Notes: generated from the letters alone by a model not told the origin. A DNA stretch of 64,000 nt from Microbacterium esteraromaticum (GCF_028747645.1 NZ_CP118100.1:124001-188000), one strand, 5' to 3'. Counted from the stretch's first letter, positions 7,585 to 18,377 are shown. Made by a program: numbers and translations.

Positions 7585-9906
7585 TCAGGCGTCGGTGGCG
7601 ATCGTCGGCCCGAACACGGCCGGCAGCGTGCCGCGCGAGGTCTCACGCAGTTCGTCGACCGAGACGGTGAAGACGTCTTGCACCTCGAGCGCCGGCTCGG
7701 TGTCGGTGACACCGATGCGCAGCACCGGGTAGCCGCGTCCCTCGCACAGGCCGCGGAACTTCACGTCGTCCTCGCGGGGAACAGTGACGATGACGCGACC
7801 GGTCGACTCCGAGAAGAGCGCGGATGCCGCATCCACGCCGTCGCGCTCCATCAGCTCGGTCAGCCATACGCGGGCGCCGACGCCGAAGCGCATCACGCCT
7901 TCGGCGAGAGCTTGACCCAGGCCGCCCTCCGACAGGTCGTGCGCCGACGAGATCAGCCACTCCTCGCGCGCAGCACCCAGCAGACCGGCCAGACGACGCT
8001 CGCCCGCCAGATCGACCTTGGGCGGCAGACCGCCGAGGTGGTCGTGCACCGTGTCGGCCCATGCCGAACCCGACAGCTCGGTCGAGGTGACACCGAGCAG
8101 GTAGATGTTCTCACCCGCATCCTGCCACCCCGACGGGATGCGACGCGAGACGTCGTCGATGATGCCCATCACACCGACCAGGGGAGTCGGGTGGATCGGC
8201 ACGTCACCGGTCTGGTTGTAGAACGAGACGTTTCCGCCGGTCACCGGGGTGCCCAGCTCGTAGCATCCGTCGGCCAGACCGTCGACGGTCTGGCCGAACT
8301 GCCACATGACCTCGGGGTTCTCGGGGCTGCCGAAGTTGAGGCAGTCGGTGATGGCCGTCGGCGTCGCGCCGGTGACGGCGACGTTGCGGTACGCCTCGGC
8401 CAGGGCCAGCTGCGCACCCGCGTACGGGTCGAGCTGGCAGTAGCGTCCGTTGGCGTCGGTCGAGATCGCGAAGCCCAGACCCGACTCCTCGTCGACGCGG
8501 ATCATGCCGGCGTCGTCGGGGAAGGCGAGGGCGGTGTTGCCACCGACGTAGTAGTCGTACTGGTTGGTGATCCAGCTGGTGTCGGCCAGGTTCGGCGAGC
8601 CGAGCATCGCGAGGAACTGCGCCCGCAACACGTCGGGCTCGTTCGAGCGGGGCAGGTCTTCGGCAGCATCCGCCTGCAACGCGTCGATCCACGTCGGGTA
8701 CGCGACGGGACGGTCGTAGACCGGGCCGTCGACGGCGACCGTCGACGGGTCGACGTCGACGATGCGCTCACCCTGCCAGTCGATGATGAGACGGCCGTCT
8801 CCGGTGACCTCGCCGAGAACGCTGGTCTCGACGTCCCACTTGTTCACGACGGCGAGGAACGCGTCGAGCTTCTCGGGGGCGACGATGGCCATCATGCGCT
8901 CCTGCGACTCCGACATGAGGATCTCCTCAGCGGTCAGGGTGGGGTCGCGCAGCAGCACGTTGTCGAGCGAGACGTGCATGCCCGAGTTGCCGTTGGCGGC
9001 GAGCTCGCTGGTCGCGCACGAGATGCCTGCGGCACCGAGGTCTTGGATGGCCTCGACGAGCTCTTCGCGGTACAGCTCAAGGCAGCACTCGATGAGCACC
9101 TTCTCGGCGAACGGGTCGCCGACCTGCACAGCGGGACGCTTGGTGGGGCCACCGTCGTCGAACGAGTCGGATGCCAGGATGCTGGCGCCGCCGATGCCGT
9201 CGCCACCCGTGCGGGCGCCGAACAGCACGACCTTGTTGCCGACGCCGGTGGCGTTGGCGAGCTTGAGGTCCTCGTGGCGCAGCACACCCACGGCGAGGGC
9301 GTTGACGAGCGGGTTGGCCTGGTAGACGCCGTCGAAGACGGTCTCGCCACCGATGTTGGGCAGACCCAGGCAGTTGCCGTAGAAGCTGATGCCGCTGGTG
9401 ACGCCGTGCACCACGCGCGGGGTGTCGGGGTGGTCGATGGCGCCGAAGCGCAGGGCATCCATGACCGCGACGGGACGAGCGCCCATCGAGATGATGTCGC
9501 GGACGATGCCGCCGACGCCGGTCGCCGCGCCCTGGAACGGCTCGATGAAGCTCGGGTGGTTGTGCGACTCGGCCTTGAACGTCACGGCCCAGCCCTCGCC
9601 CACGTCGACGACACCGGCGTTCTGGCCCATGCCGACCATCAGGCGCTCGCGCATCTCGTCGGAGACCTTCTCGCCGAAGCGGCGCAGGTACTTCTTGGAC
9701 GACTTGTACGAGCAGTGCTCCGACCACATCACCGAGTACATCGCCAGCTCGCCCGAGGTGGGGCGGCGGCCCAGGATCTCCCTGATGCGCGCGTACTCGT
9801 CGTCCTTGAGACCGAGCGCGCCGTAGGGCTGCTCCTTCTCAGGCGTCGCGGCAGCGTTCGCGACAGAGTCGGGAACGTGAGTGGTGGTGGTGTTCGGGGT
9901 GGTCAC
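7585..9906 (-). CDS. purL: Phosphoribosylformylglycinamidine synthase subunit PurL
   Basis: A 773-residue small-type PurL, which with PurQ and PurS turns FGAR, glutamine and ATP into FGAM in purine synthesis. The N-terminal [37 protein letters not shown] and later [10 protein letters not shown] and [14 protein letters not shown] are family landmarks for the two AIRS-like halves. Start is GTG with TTGGAG eight bases upstream. No other pur gene is adjacent, so it is transcribed alone or with the BCCT gene if the tandem hairpins leak. Confidence 0.97.
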   Translation of the reverse strand: MTTPNTTTTHVPDSVANAAATPEKEQPYGALGLKDDEYARIREILGRRPTSGELAMYSVMWSEHCSYKSSKKYLRRFGEKVSDEMRERLMVGMGQNAGVVDVGEGWAVTFKAESHNHPSFIEPFQGAATGVGGIVRDIISMGARPVAVMDALRFGAIDHPDTPRVVHGVTSGISFYGNCLGLPNIGGETVFDGVYQANPLVNALAVGVLRHEDLKLANATGVGNKVVLFGARTGGDGIGGASILASDSFDDGGPTKRPAVQVGDPFAEKVLIECCLELYREELVEAIQDLGAAGISCATSELAANGNSGMHVSLDNVLLRDPTLTAEEILMSESQERMMAIVAPEKLDAFLAVVNKWDVETSVLGEVTGDGRLIIDWQGERIVDVDPSTVAVDGPVYDRPVAYPTWIDALQADAAEDLPRSNEPDVLRAQFLAMLGSPNLADTSWITNQYDYYVGGNTALAFPDDAGMIRVDEESGLGFAISTDANGRYCQLDPYAGAQLALAEAYRNVAVTGATPTAITDCLNFGSPENPEVMWQFGQTVDGLADGCYELGTPVTGGNVSFYNQTGDVPIHPTPLVGVMGIIDDVSRRIPSGWQDAGENIYLLGVTSTELSGSAWADTVHDHLGGLPPKVDLAGERRLAGLLGAAREEWLISSAHDLSEGGLGQALAEGVMRFGVGARVWLTELMERDGVDAASALFSESTGRVIVTVPREDDVKFRGLCEGRGYPVLRIGVTDTEPALEVQDVFTVSVDELRETSRGTLPAVFGPTIATDA

Positions 9907-10036
9907 GCGGGCTCCAAGCGAAGAGGGAGGCGGGGCAGGATCAGTCTACTGGGGGCGCGCCCCGCCCGCCTTGCGGCCCTTGTTGCGTTCCCTTCCGCCC
10001 TCCCTCGTCCTGCCCGCCCTTGCTGCGTGCCCTTCC

Positions 10037-10107
10037 GCTGAGAAATCACTTCCCGTACGAAAAACCACCTGCCGCGTGGTTTCTCACACGGGAAGTGGTT
10101 TCTCAAC
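10037..10107. repeat. Nested palindromic repeat, copy A
   Basis: An imperfect copy of the ~75-bp palindrome found also at 10394 and 18303. The unit GAGAAACCAC or its complement recurs four times, giving a long hairpin with an inner hairpin (AAACCACCTGCCGCGTGGTTT). This copy has several changes in its left arm and lies between the divergent purL and PLDc_N-like genes. Confidence 0.8.
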
Positions 10108-10166
10108 GAGTGAGACGGCAGGCGAGGGGGCAGGCGGAGGGAGGGCGGGGGCGGTAGCTTCGGAGC

Positions 10167-10400
10167 ATGACGTCCAGCAACCCGTTGATTCCGGCCGGCT
10201 ATGACATCGTGTGGACGGCGCTGGCGATAGCGGTCGTCGTTCTGGCGGTCGTCGCATTGGTCTCGCTCGCACGTTCGGTGAAGAGGCTCAGCGCACCGCA
10301 GGCCTTGATCTGGGTGCTGATCGTGCTGCTCGTGCCGGTGCTCGGCCCGATCGCCTGGCTTGCCGTAGGTCGTCGTAGCACGCGGCCCGTGCGCCGCTGA
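10167..10400 (+). CDS. Small membrane protein with PLDc_N-like domain
   Basis: A 77-residue protein with two hydrophobic helices (about residues 12-33 and 44-68) separated by LARSVKRLSAPQALI. The second helix, VLIVLLVPVLGPIAWLAVGR, resembles the PLDc_N membrane module found at the start of cardiolipin synthases and as stand-alone proteins. There is no phospholipase D catalytic part. GGAG precedes the ATG. Its stop codon lies inside palindromic repeat copy B. Function of stand-alone PLDc_N proteins is not known; a role in the envelope is a guess. Confidence 0.75.
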   Translation: MTSSNPLIPAGYDIVWTALAIAVVVLAVVALVSLARSVKRLSAPQALIWVLIVLLVPVLGPIAWLAVGRRSTRPVRR

Positions 10401-10468
10401 GAAACCACTTCCCGCACGAGAAACCACCTCCCACGTGGTTTCTCACACGGGAGGTGGTTTCTCAGCGG
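10394..10468. repeat. Nested palindromic repeat, copy B
   Basis: A 75-bp near-perfect palindrome with ends CCGCTGAGAAACCAC and GTGGTTTCTCAGCGG and an inner hairpin GAGAAACCAC...GTGGTTTCTC. It covers the stop codon of the PLDc_N-like gene and lies before the 3' end of mtnK on the other strand, so it could act as a two-way terminator. Confidence 0.88.
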
Positions 10469-10521
10469 ATGGGTACGCGGCGGGCGCGGCGGGCGCGGGC
10501 GGGCGAGCGCAGCGCGCCGCG

Positions 10522-11742
10522 TCAGGGCAGCAGGTGGGTGCGGAGCGTGGCGCGGATGCCCGAGATCGACGTGATGTCGGTCCACTCGGCGGCCAGTGCA
10601 CGGGCGGCCAGGAGCACCGAACGGGCCGCGGGTGCGCGCAGCGCAGGCTCCAGCGTCTCGATGTCGGCGACCTTCGCGGCCCCGACGATGCGCCGTGCCA
10701 TCTTGGCCGCGGCGAACAATGCCGACTCCCGCAGGATCTCGGCCACCCGGCGCCGCGCGAACGCGTCGTCGAAGAGCTTCGTCTCGTGCCAGTTCGCCGC
10801 AGCGGCGAGATAGGCCTCTTCGAAGCCCTCCCAGGTCTCCTCGATCAGCGACAGTGCCCATGCGGCGCGTTCGTCATCGCCCTGGGCGCGGGCGCGGGCA
10901 GCGGCGAAGGCGTAGTTCGCGAACAGTGCACCGATGTCGAAGGCGACGGGGCCGTAGAACGCGAACTCCGAGTCGAACACCTTCACCGACTCGGTGGCCT
11001 CACCGCGCCGGCCGCTGCCGCGCACCATGACCGAGCCGGTGTGCAGGTCGCCGTGGATCAGGGCCTCGGCGCGGGTCATGAATCGCCACTTCGCCTCGCT
11101 CATCGCCGTCGCGAATGTGGCATCCGCCGCGAGAGCGGCAGCATCCGCCTCGTTCTCGGGGAGCACCGCGTTGCGACCGATGTCGAAAACCGGTTCGGTG
11201 AAGACGAGGTCCTCGGTGATGACGCACAGTTCGGCGTTCTGCGAACGTGCCGCGGTGTCGGCGACCTCTCCACGGCTCTGTCCGAGCACCGAGGTGCCGA
11301 CCGCGACGCCGGCGACGTAGCGTCCGAGCTCGACGGCGACGCCCTCGTGGCATTCGCCGTCGTTCAGCGCGCCGCGCCACACGCGGTGGTCCGACAGGTC
11401 TTCAAGCGCGAGGATGTACCGGTCGTGGTCGTACTTGACGACCTCGACCACCAGGTCGGGGCTGATGGCGTGGTGCGCCACCAGCGACTCGGCCTCGCGC
11501 CGGGCCCGATCGGGCGTCATGGGCCAGCCCTCGCCCGTCATCCGCACGTACGGCAGTGCCTGCTTCAGGATCAGCGAGCGACCCGCCGCGTCGCGCACGT
11601 GGAAGACGAGGTTGAGGTTGCCGTCGCCGATCTCGCGGATCTCAGCCAGGGCGGAGCCGTCGATGCGCTGCTGAAGCTCGGGGTGAGCGGTGATGTACTC
11701 GCCGATGTTCGCCTCGGTGAGGAATTCGTACTCGTGGGACAT
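10522..11742 (-). CDS. mtnK: S-methyl-5-thioribose kinase (or 5-deoxyribose kinase)
   Basis: A 406-residue sugar kinase of the aminoglycoside-phosphotransferase fold that phosphorylates C1 of methylthioribose. The N-terminal REIGDGNLNLVFHV is the MtnK glycine loop, ALIHGDLHTGSVMV the catalytic loop and KVFDSEFAFYGPVAFDIG the metal site. Length matches the family (about 390-420). It is the last gene of a minus-strand operon mtnA, binding protein, ATPase, permease, mtnK. The same fold and gene set also occurs in 5-deoxyribose disposal (drdK), which sequence alone cannot exclude. Confidence 0.9.
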   Translation of the reverse strand: MSHEYEFLTEANIGEYITAHPELQQRIDGSALAEIREIGDGNLNLVFHVRDAAGRSLILKQALPYVRMTGEGWPMTPDRARREAESLVAHHAISPDLVVEVVKYDHDRYILALEDLSDHRVWRGALNDGECHEGVAVELGRYVAGVAVGTSVLGQSRGEVADTAARSQNAELCVITEDLVFTEPVFDIGRNAVLPENEADAAALAADATFATAMSEAKWRFMTRAEALIHGDLHTGSVMVRGSGRRGEATESVKVFDSEFAFYGPVAFDIGALFANYAFAAARARAQGDDERAAWALSLIEETWEGFEEAYLAAAANWHETKLFDDAFARRRVAEILRESALFAAAKMARRIVGAAKVADIETLEPALRAPAARSVLLAARALAAEWTDITSISGIRATLRTHLLP

Positions 11743-11788
11743 TCGTCCGTTCCTTCGTTGGGGGACTGATGGTGGGGTCGGCCGCGGG

Positions 11789-12835
11789 CTATGTTGCCGG
11801 CGAGTACCGCGACTTGCGGCGCGACAGGGTGAACGAGAACAGCAGCGCCACGATCAGCACGAGACCCTTCGCCGTGTCCTGGAAGTAGTACTGGAATCCG
11901 GCCATCGTCATACCGGTCAGCACGATCGCGATGAGCACGGCGCCGAGCAGCGTGCCCCAGGCGTTCGGCTTGCCCATGCCGAGCACCGAGGTGCCGACCA
12001 GGGCGACCGCGACGGCTTCGAGCAGGCTCGACGAACCGGCGTTCACATCGCCCTGTCCGATGCGTGAGACCAGGATGATGCCGGCGACCGACGCGAACAG
12101 TGCCGAGATGACGTACGCGCTGCCGCGGTACATGCCCACGCGGATGCCCGAGAGGCGAGCCGCCTCGGGGTTCGCGCCGACCGCGTAGAGCACACGGCCC
12201 CAGGTGGTGCGGGTGAGCACGAACCAGGATGCGACGACCAGCACGAGCATGATGACGACGGGGATCGGCACCGGACCGATGGTGCCGCGGTCGATGAGCA
12301 GGAAGGTCGGGTCGAACTTGCCGGGAGCGGTCGAGCCGTTGGGCAGGATCATTCCGGATGACACCGACTGGCCGGCGACGGGGATCAGCTTCACACCCTG
12401 GATCACGAACATCACGCCCAGCGTCGCGAGCAGGTCGGGGATCTTGCACACCACGATCAGGAAGGCGTTGAGCACGCCGACCAGCAGACCGGCGATCAGC
12501 GCGACGCTCACGGCGGTGACGCCGGTGAGGTTGTAGAACACCATCGTGACGGCGACCAGCTGCACGGCCAGTCCGGCGACCGAGCCGATCGACAGGTCGA
12601 GGCCGCCGACGATCATGCTGAACATGACGCCGAGCCCGAGGATCGCGGTGACCGAGGCGAACTTCAGCATCGAGAACAGCGATTCTGGCGTTGCGAATGC
12701 GGGCTGGGTGAAGGCGAAGAAGACGAACGCGATGACCGTCACGGCGATGAAGCCGTACTTCACCACGCTGTCGCGGACGACGTCGCCCAGATGGGTTTCG
12801 CGCTGCTGTGCGCGAAGGGTCGTGGTGTCGGCCAT
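11789..12835 (-). CDS. Ribose-type ABC transporter permease of the mtn locus
   Basis: A 348-residue RbsC-family permease with about nine membrane helices. MIVGGLDLSIGSVAGLA is the family hallmark in the second helix region, and GANPEAARLSGIRVG is the conserved cytoplasmic loop. It is followed closely by mtnK and overlaps the ATPase end by a base or two. With the ATPase and lipoprotein upstream it forms one importer. Because the operon is flanked by methylthioribose kinase and isomerase, the cargo is likely methylthioribose or 5-deoxyribose; that is inferred from context. Confidence 0.9.
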   Translation of the reverse strand: MADTTTLRAQQRETHLGDVVRDSVVKYGFIAVTVIAFVFFAFTQPAFATPESLFSMLKFASVTAILGLGVMFSMIVGGLDLSIGSVAGLAVQLVAVTMVFYNLTGVTAVSVALIAGLLVGVLNAFLIVVCKIPDLLATLGVMFVIQGVKLIPVAGQSVSSGMILPNGSTAPGKFDPTFLLIDRGTIGPVPIPVVIMLVLVVASWFVLTRTTWGRVLYAVGANPEAARLSGIRVGMYRGSAYVISALFASVAGIILVSRIGQGDVNAGSSSLLEAVAVALVGTSVLGMGKPNAWGTLLGAVLIAIVLTGMTMAGFQYYFQDTAKGLVLIVALLFSFTLSRRKSRYSPAT

Positions 12836-12836
12836 G

Positions 12837-14366
12837 TCAGGCCACCTCCGTCATGCTCTGGACGATCTCATCGTCGGAAACTGTGTCGATACGGGCGTCG
12901 AGGGTGATGCGTCCCTCGACGAGGACGAGGACGCGGTCGGCGATCTCACGCAGCTCGTCGACATCGCTGCACAGCATCACCACGCAACTGCCGTCGGCCG
13001 CCTGCTCGCGTGCGCGCTTGGCGATCTCGCGCCTGGCGCCGATGTCGACGCCGCGGAACGGCTCATCGAGCAGCAGCACCTCGGGCGGGGTCTGCATCCA
13101 GCGCGCCACCATGACCTTCTGCTGGTTGCCGCCCGAGAGGGCGTCCACCGACTGCCCGGGGCCGGTCGAGACGACCCCGAAGTCGGTGATCGCCTGTGCC
13201 GCCCGGGTCGTCTCGGAACCCTGCTGCAGCAGCGGGCCGCGGGCGAAGCGTGAGAGGAACGGGAGCGAGAAGGTGCGCGCGATCGACCAGCCGGGCAGCA
13301 TGCCCTGGGCGGCGCGATCCTCGGGGACGAGGAAGACACCGCGCGCGATCGCGTCTTTCGGATGCCGGGGTGCGTAGGCCTTGCCGTCGAGCTTCATCGT
13401 GCCGGTGCCGGACGCCGTGGACTCGCCGAACACGTACTCGGCCAGCTCGGTCTTTCCGGCGCCGATCAGTCCGATCACGCCGGTGACCTCTCCGCTGCGC
13501 AGTGCCACCGACATCTCGGGCGATTCGGGGAACACGCGCAGGCCGTCGATCTCGAGGGCGACCTGCTCACCGGTCAGGTGCACCAGCTGCTCGATGTCAC
13601 GTTCAGCGCCTTCGCCCAGCATGGAGGTGACGGCGGCGGCGAAGTCGAACGGGCGCTCCTGCGTCGCCGTGATCCGGCCGTCGCGCAGCACCACGATGTC
13701 ATCGGCGAGCTGGTCGATCTCGGCGAGCCGGTGCGAGACGTGCAGGATCGCGACGCCCCGGTCGCGCAGCGCGAGGATGGTTTCGAAGAGCCGCTCGGCC
13801 TCGGACTGCGACAGGGTCGAGGTCGGCTCGTCGAGGATGAGCACCTTGGGGTCGGTGACGAGAGCGCGCGCCAGCAGGAGCATCTGGCAGTCGGCGATGC
13901 CGAGTTCGAAGACGTCCTGGCGCAGGAACGCGTCGTCCCAGTCGAGTGAGAGCGCCGCGGCGACCTCGCGGGCACGCGGCAGCAGCGACTTCGGCGACGA
14001 GATCGAAGGCGTCTCGCCGAGGGCGATCTGCTCGAAGACGAGGTTCTCGGCGACGCTGAGGCCGGGGATGATCGCGTCGTCGATCCGCTGGTGAACGGTG
14101 CGCACACCCAGCCGGGATGCGGACATCGGGTTCTCCAGCTGCACCGGGGCACCGTCGAGAAGGATGTCGCCGCCGGTGGGCTGGTGCACGCCCGACAGGG
14201 CCTTGATGAGCGTGGACTTCCCGGCGCCGTTCGCGCCAAGGAGTGCGGTGATGCGGCCGGGGCGAAGGGTGAGATCCACGCCCTTCAGTACGGTGTTCGC
14301 ACCGAAGGACTTGCGGATGTCGCGCAGCTCGAGAACGGGCGGGTGGGCGTCGCGCGGCGTGGTCAT
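12837..14366 (-). CDS. Ribose-type ABC transporter ATP-binding protein (two domains)
   Basis: A 509-residue RbsA/XylG-like ATPase. Domain 1 has GANGAGKSTLIKALSG and LILDEPTSTLSQSEAERLF. Domain 2 has the reduced Walker A GLIGAGKTELAEYVFG usual in this class, then LSGGNQQKVMVARWM and LLLDEPFRGVDIGAR. Domain 1 carries an unusual signature region (FELGIADCQMLLLARAL) in place of the usual LSxGxQQ. It sits between the binding-protein and permease genes and powers the same importer. Confidence 0.92.
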   Translation of the reverse strand: MTTPRDAHPPVLELRDIRKSFGANTVLKGVDLTLRPGRITALLGANGAGKSTLIKALSGVHQPTGGDILLDGAPVQLENPMSASRLGVRTVHQRIDDAIIPGLSVAENLVFEQIALGETPSISSPKSLLPRAREVAAALSLDWDDAFLRQDVFELGIADCQMLLLARALVTDPKVLILDEPTSTLSQSEAERLFETILALRDRGVAILHVSHRLAEIDQLADDIVVLRDGRITATQERPFDFAAAVTSMLGEGAERDIEQLVHLTGEQVALEIDGLRVFPESPEMSVALRSGEVTGVIGLIGAGKTELAEYVFGESTASGTGTMKLDGKAYAPRHPKDAIARGVFLVPEDRAAQGMLPGWSIARTFSLPFLSRFARGPLLQQGSETTRAAQAITDFGVVSTGPGQSVDALSGGNQQKVMVARWMQTPPEVLLLDEPFRGVDIGARREIAKRAREQAADGSCVVMLCSDVDELREIADRVLVLVEGRITLDARIDTVSDDEIVQSMTEVA

Positions 14367-14448
14367 GATGTGGGTGCTCCTCGCTGAGCGGGTGTGTGCG
14401 ATGGGGGCGGTGGGACGGCGTCGGGGCGCCGTCCCACCGTGGGATGCG

Positions 14449-15561
14449 TCAGAAGCTGACGACCGACATCCAGTCTGCGGTCGACACCTGCGACAGGTTC
14501 AACTCAGAGACGGCGGCGCGCAGGTCTTCCATGTTCTTGATGTCGTCCTCGCGCAGCATCTCCTGCGTGACGAGCACCGGCGGGAACTCGACGAGCTCGG
14601 CATCGAGCTCACCGGCCATCGACAGCGCGAGAGTGCGCAGCACGGCGGCGCCGATCGCGTTGGGGTCGGTCGCGCCGGTAGCGACCCAGCGGCTGCCTTC
14701 CGCGCGCATGAGCTCGATGTCGGCGTTCGAGATGTCGGCGCCGTAGACGAGCACGTCGTCGCTGCCGCTGACCTGGTCGAGGCCGGTCAGCGTGCCCTTG
14801 GTGAACTCGTCGTAGGGGGCGTAGATCGCGGTGACGGACGGGTTGGCCTGCATTGCGGCCGCGACCATCGGGGCGCTGTCGCTGGCGGACGAGCTGGTGA
14901 ACGAGCCGGTCTTGAACAGCTGGTCCCAGCCGTTGTCGGCGACGAACTGGCGCCAGACGGCGTCACGGCGGTCGAGCGGCGCGATGCCCTCGACGTTGAC
15001 GTAGCCGACGGCCGTGCCTTCGCCGACGTCTTCGAGCATGCGGTCGAGCACGAGCTGGGCCATGATCTCGTCGGACTGCTGGGTCTGGATCACGCCGTCG
15101 GCGCATTCGGACACGTTGACGTCGTAGGCGATGACCGCGATGCCCTTGCTGATGGCGTCGTTGACGCCGGGGCACAGCGTGTCTGGGAAGCCGTGGCGCA
15201 CGATGATCGCATCCACGCCCGACGAGATCGCCTGCTCGAGCTGAGTGGCCTGGGTGGCGTTGTCGCCCTGCGCGTCATAGGCCGAAAGCTCGAAGCCGAG
15301 GGCTTCGGCCTGCTGGCGCGTGCCGTTGAGGTACTGCTGGAAGTAGTCGCCCTGGCCGGACTGCTGAACGATGGCGACCTTGGCGCCGACCAGCTCTGCG
15401 GGCATCTCGCTGCTCGCCTCGCTGACAGCACCGGAGTCGGCGGACTCCTGCGTGGCCGGCGCGCCCTGGCTGCAGGCGGTGAGTGCCAGTACGGCGGTCA
15501 GTCCGACCGTTCCGGTCGCGGCGAGCCTGCGCCGCAGGCTCCGGGATGACATGCGCTTCAT
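14449..15561 (-). CDS. Sugar ABC transporter substrate-binding lipoprotein (mtn locus)
   Basis: A 370-residue periplasmic-binding-protein type 1 (ribose-like) receptor. The signal peptide (basic MKRMSSRSLRRRLA, hydrophobic core) ends in the lipobox LTAC, so it is anchored outside the membrane. GDNATQATQLEQAISSGVDAIIV and later VYGADISN match RbsB-like receptors. First transport gene after mtnA (36-bp gap). Binding of a 5-substituted ribose is predicted from the operon, not from the sequence. Confidence 0.9.
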   Translation of the reverse strand: MKRMSSRSLRRRLAATGTVGLTAVLALTACSQGAPATQESADSGAVSEASSEMPAELVGAKVAIVQQSGQGDYFQQYLNGTRQQAEALGFELSAYDAQGDNATQATQLEQAISSGVDAIIVRHGFPDTLCPGVNDAISKGIAVIAYDVNVSECADGVIQTQQSDEIMAQLVLDRMLEDVGEGTAVGYVNVEGIAPLDRRDAVWRQFVADNGWDQLFKTGSFTSSSASDSAPMVAAAMQANPSVTAIYAPYDEFTKGTLTGLDQVSGSDDVLVYGADISNADIELMRAEGSRWVATGATDPNAIGAAVLRTLALSMAGELDAELVEFPPVLVTQEMLREDDIKNMEDLRAAVSELNLSQVSTADWMSVVSF

Positions 15562-15597
15562 TGCGATTCCTTTCTTGGATGCTTCGGCTGATCGCGT

Positions 15598-16620
<1,023 letters not shown>

Positions 16621-16673
16621 CGTGTCTCTCCTTTCGCGTACTCCGTCGTCGGGGTACAGCCGGGACGCTAGCA

Positions 16674-16686
16674 GTTGTCAGACAAC
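16674..16686. promoter_or_regulatory. GntR-family operator before mtnA
   Basis: GTTGTCAGACAAC is a perfect palindrome with one central base. The identical 13-mer occurs again only before the aldolase gene at 17544. It lies in the divergent mtnA/regulator region, so it may also control the regulator itself. Confidence 0.78.
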
Positions 16687-16798
16687 CATGTCAACAAGAG
16701 CAAACAACTGGGCGATCTGACATGATGTCTCTACGACCCGTGGCCGCACTGGAGCGGCCGGGTCGACAACGGCAGACCGAGCGATGGAGGGGTTCGCG

Positions 16799-17515
16799 AT
16801 GGCACGGAGGGCATCCCGCGTCGATGCGGTGGTCGCGGGCATCCGCGCGGGCATCGGCGACGGCACCTACCCGGTGGGTGACCGCCTGCCGACCGAGTCG
16901 GAACTCGGCGAGTCGTTCGAGGTCTCGCGCCCGACGGTGCGCGCCGCGCTGAGTGAGCTGAAGACCGCCGGGCTCGTGCACACGCGCCACGGCGTCGGCA
17001 CCTTCGTGTCCGAGCCGCCGGCCGTCACCGCGGGACTGGAGCGCCTCGAATCCATCACCGAGTCGATCCGCCGCACCGGGCGCGAGCCGGGCATGCGCTA
17101 CCGCAGCCGCACGATCAGGCCGCTGCTTCCGGAAGAGGCGGCGAAGCTGGAGCTGACGGCGAACGACCTCGCGCTCGAGACGCGCCGTGTGATCCTCGCG
17201 GACGACGAGGTCGTCGCGTACTCGTACGACCTGCTGCCGATCGGGGTCTTCCCCGAGGGGGAGTCCCCTGAGGTGCTCGACGGATCGGTGTTCGGGTATC
17301 TGCGCGAGGCTCGCGGCATCATCCCGGTGCGCGCGGTCGCCGAGATCCACCCCGTCGTCGCCGACCATGTGATCTGGGATGCCCCGCAGGGGCGCAACGG
17401 CCTGGCGCTGCTGCTCGATCAGGTGCACTACGACCAGACCGAGCGTGCGGTCGCCTACTCGCGCACCTACTTCATCGACGGGCGCTACACGTTCTCGATC
17501 ATTCGACACGCGTGA
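16799..17515 (+). CDS. GntR-family regulator with UTRA ligand domain (HutC type)
   Basis: About 238 residues. Residues 5-70 are a GntR winged helix (YPVGDRLPTESELGESFEVSRPTVRAAL, GLVHTRHGVGTFV in two blocks); the rest is a UTRA effector domain ending in the typical SRTYFIDGRYTFSIIR. The ATG at 16799 is chosen because GGAGGGG lies six bases upstream; an ATG at 16784 overlaps that site. It is divergent from mtnA and followed by an operator and the aldolase. The likely ligand is a phosphorylated pathway sugar, by analogy to UTRA proteins. Confidence 0.9.
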   Translation: MARRASRVDAVVAGIRAGIGDGTYPVGDRLPTESELGESFEVSRPTVRAALSELKTAGLVHTRHGVGTFVSEPPAVTAGLERLESITESIRRTGREPGMRYRSRTIRPLLPEEAAKLELTANDLALETRRVILADDEVVAYSYDLLPIGVFPEGESPEVLDGSVFGYLREARGIIPVRAVAEIHPVVADHVIWDAPQGRNGLALLLDQVHYDQTERAVAYSRTYFIDGRYTFSIIRHA

Positions 17516-17542
17516 CTTCTCGTCGTCACTTTCGTCCAGTAG

Positions 17543-17557
17543 TGTTGTCAGACAACA
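17543..17557. promoter_or_regulatory. GntR-family operator before the aldolase gene
   Basis: TGTTGTCAGACAACA, a perfect 15-base palindrome containing the same 13-mer as at 16674. It lies 27 bp before the aldolase ATG and 28 bp after the regulator stop, so the aldolase has its own regulated promoter. Confidence 0.8.
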
Positions 17558-17583
17558 GCTTCTGAGCGATTGGGACAGACTCG

Positions 17584-18219
17584 ATGACGAACCACTCCAC
17601 ATCCGTTGCTGATGCCGTGCAGCAGCTCATCCGCGCCGGCTCTGAGATCGTGCAGTCCGGCTTGGCTCTGGCCAGCGCCGGCAATCTGTCGATCCGGCTT
17701 GACGCCGACCGTTTCGTGGTGACGGCGTCGGGTACCTGGCTGAATCGCCTGGATGAGACCTCGTTCACCGTCATGGACCTGGGTGGCAACGTCGTCGACG
17801 GCGCGACCAAGCCTTCGAGCGAGTGGAAGCTGCACCAGCGCGCCTATCGTGCGCGCCCCGACGTCGGGTCGGTCGTGCACGTGCATCCCGCTCACGCGAT
17901 CCTGCTCGACGCGCTGCGCCGGCCCATCCGTCTGGTGACTCTCGACCACGCGTACTACGTGGGATCGGTCGGCCGCACGCCGTACTACCCGAACGGGTCG
18001 GATGAGCTCGCCGACACCGCCGCTGAGCAGCTCGCCGAGCACAACTGCGTCATCATGGGCAACCACGGATCGACGACCGTCGGCGACGACTGCGACATGG
18101 CGCTGCGGCGCGCGCTGAACCTTGAGAACGCTGCCGAGCTGACCTATCGCGCGATCCTCGCCGGCAATGGCGACCTCGACTTCCCCTGGGAGTCGGAGCC
18201 TCACCTGCACCACGCCTGA
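17584..18219 (+). CDS. Class II aldolase/adducin-family protein (MtnB- or DrdA-like)
   Basis: A 211-residue zinc-dependent class II aldolase-fold protein. SAGNLSIR and TASGTW bind phosphate, Glu80 is the catalytic acid, and His99, His101 (HVHPAH) and His161 (GNHG) are the metal ligands. Two readings are possible. MtnB would dehydrate methylthioribulose-1-P in full methionine salvage, but no mtnC, mtnD, mtnW or mtnX is nearby. A DrdA/Ald2 aldolase would split 5-substituted ribulose-1-P to dihydroxyacetone phosphate and an aldehyde, completing the DHAP shunt with MtnK and MtnA. The gene set favours the second. Confidence 0.82.
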   Translation: MTNHSTSVADAVQQLIRAGSEIVQSGLALASAGNLSIRLDADRFVVTASGTWLNRLDETSFTVMDLGGNVVDGATKPSSEWKLHQRAYRARPDVGSVVHVHPAHAILLDALRRPIRLVTLDHAYYVGSVGRTPYYPNGSDELADTAAEQLAEHNCVIMGNHGSTTVGDDCDMALRRALNLENAAELTYRAILAGNGDLDFPWESEPHLHHA

Positions 18220-18224
18220 CCCGC

Positions 18225-18298
18225 TCGCTCGCGCCCGCGCGCGCTCGCCCGCGCTCGCGCCGCGCCCGCCCGCGCTCGCGCCGCGCTCGCGCCCACTC
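18225..18298. repeat. Low-complexity GCTCGC/CCGCGC tract
   Basis: A run of irregular repeats of gctcgc, cgcccg and cgcgct directly after the aldolase stop and before palindrome copy C. Almost no A or T. No gene in it. Confidence 0.7.
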
Positions 18299-18302
18299 CC
18301 AT

Positions 18303-18377
18303 CCGCTGAGAAACCATCTCCCGTTTGAGAAACCACCAGCCACGTGGTTTCTCAAACGGGAAGTGGTTTCTCAGCGG
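18303..18377. repeat. Nested palindromic repeat, copy C
   Basis: The most regular copy: two arms of about 34 bp differing at one or two places, ends CCGCTGAGAAACCA and TGGTTTCTCAGCGG, and an inner hairpin whose loop is about 7 nt. It lies between the convergent aldolase and MFS genes, framed by low-complexity tracts on both sides. Confidence 0.88.

Noticed and set aside
4551..7670. A 1039-codon open frame antisense to SGNH and BCCT genes
   Set aside because: It spans several genes on the other strand, is rich in Arg, Asp, Gly and His as GC-rich antisense frames are, and shows no domain.
7540..10041. An 833-codon open frame antisense to purL
   Set aside because: Mirror of a well-supported essential gene; composition typical of antisense frames in high-GC DNA.
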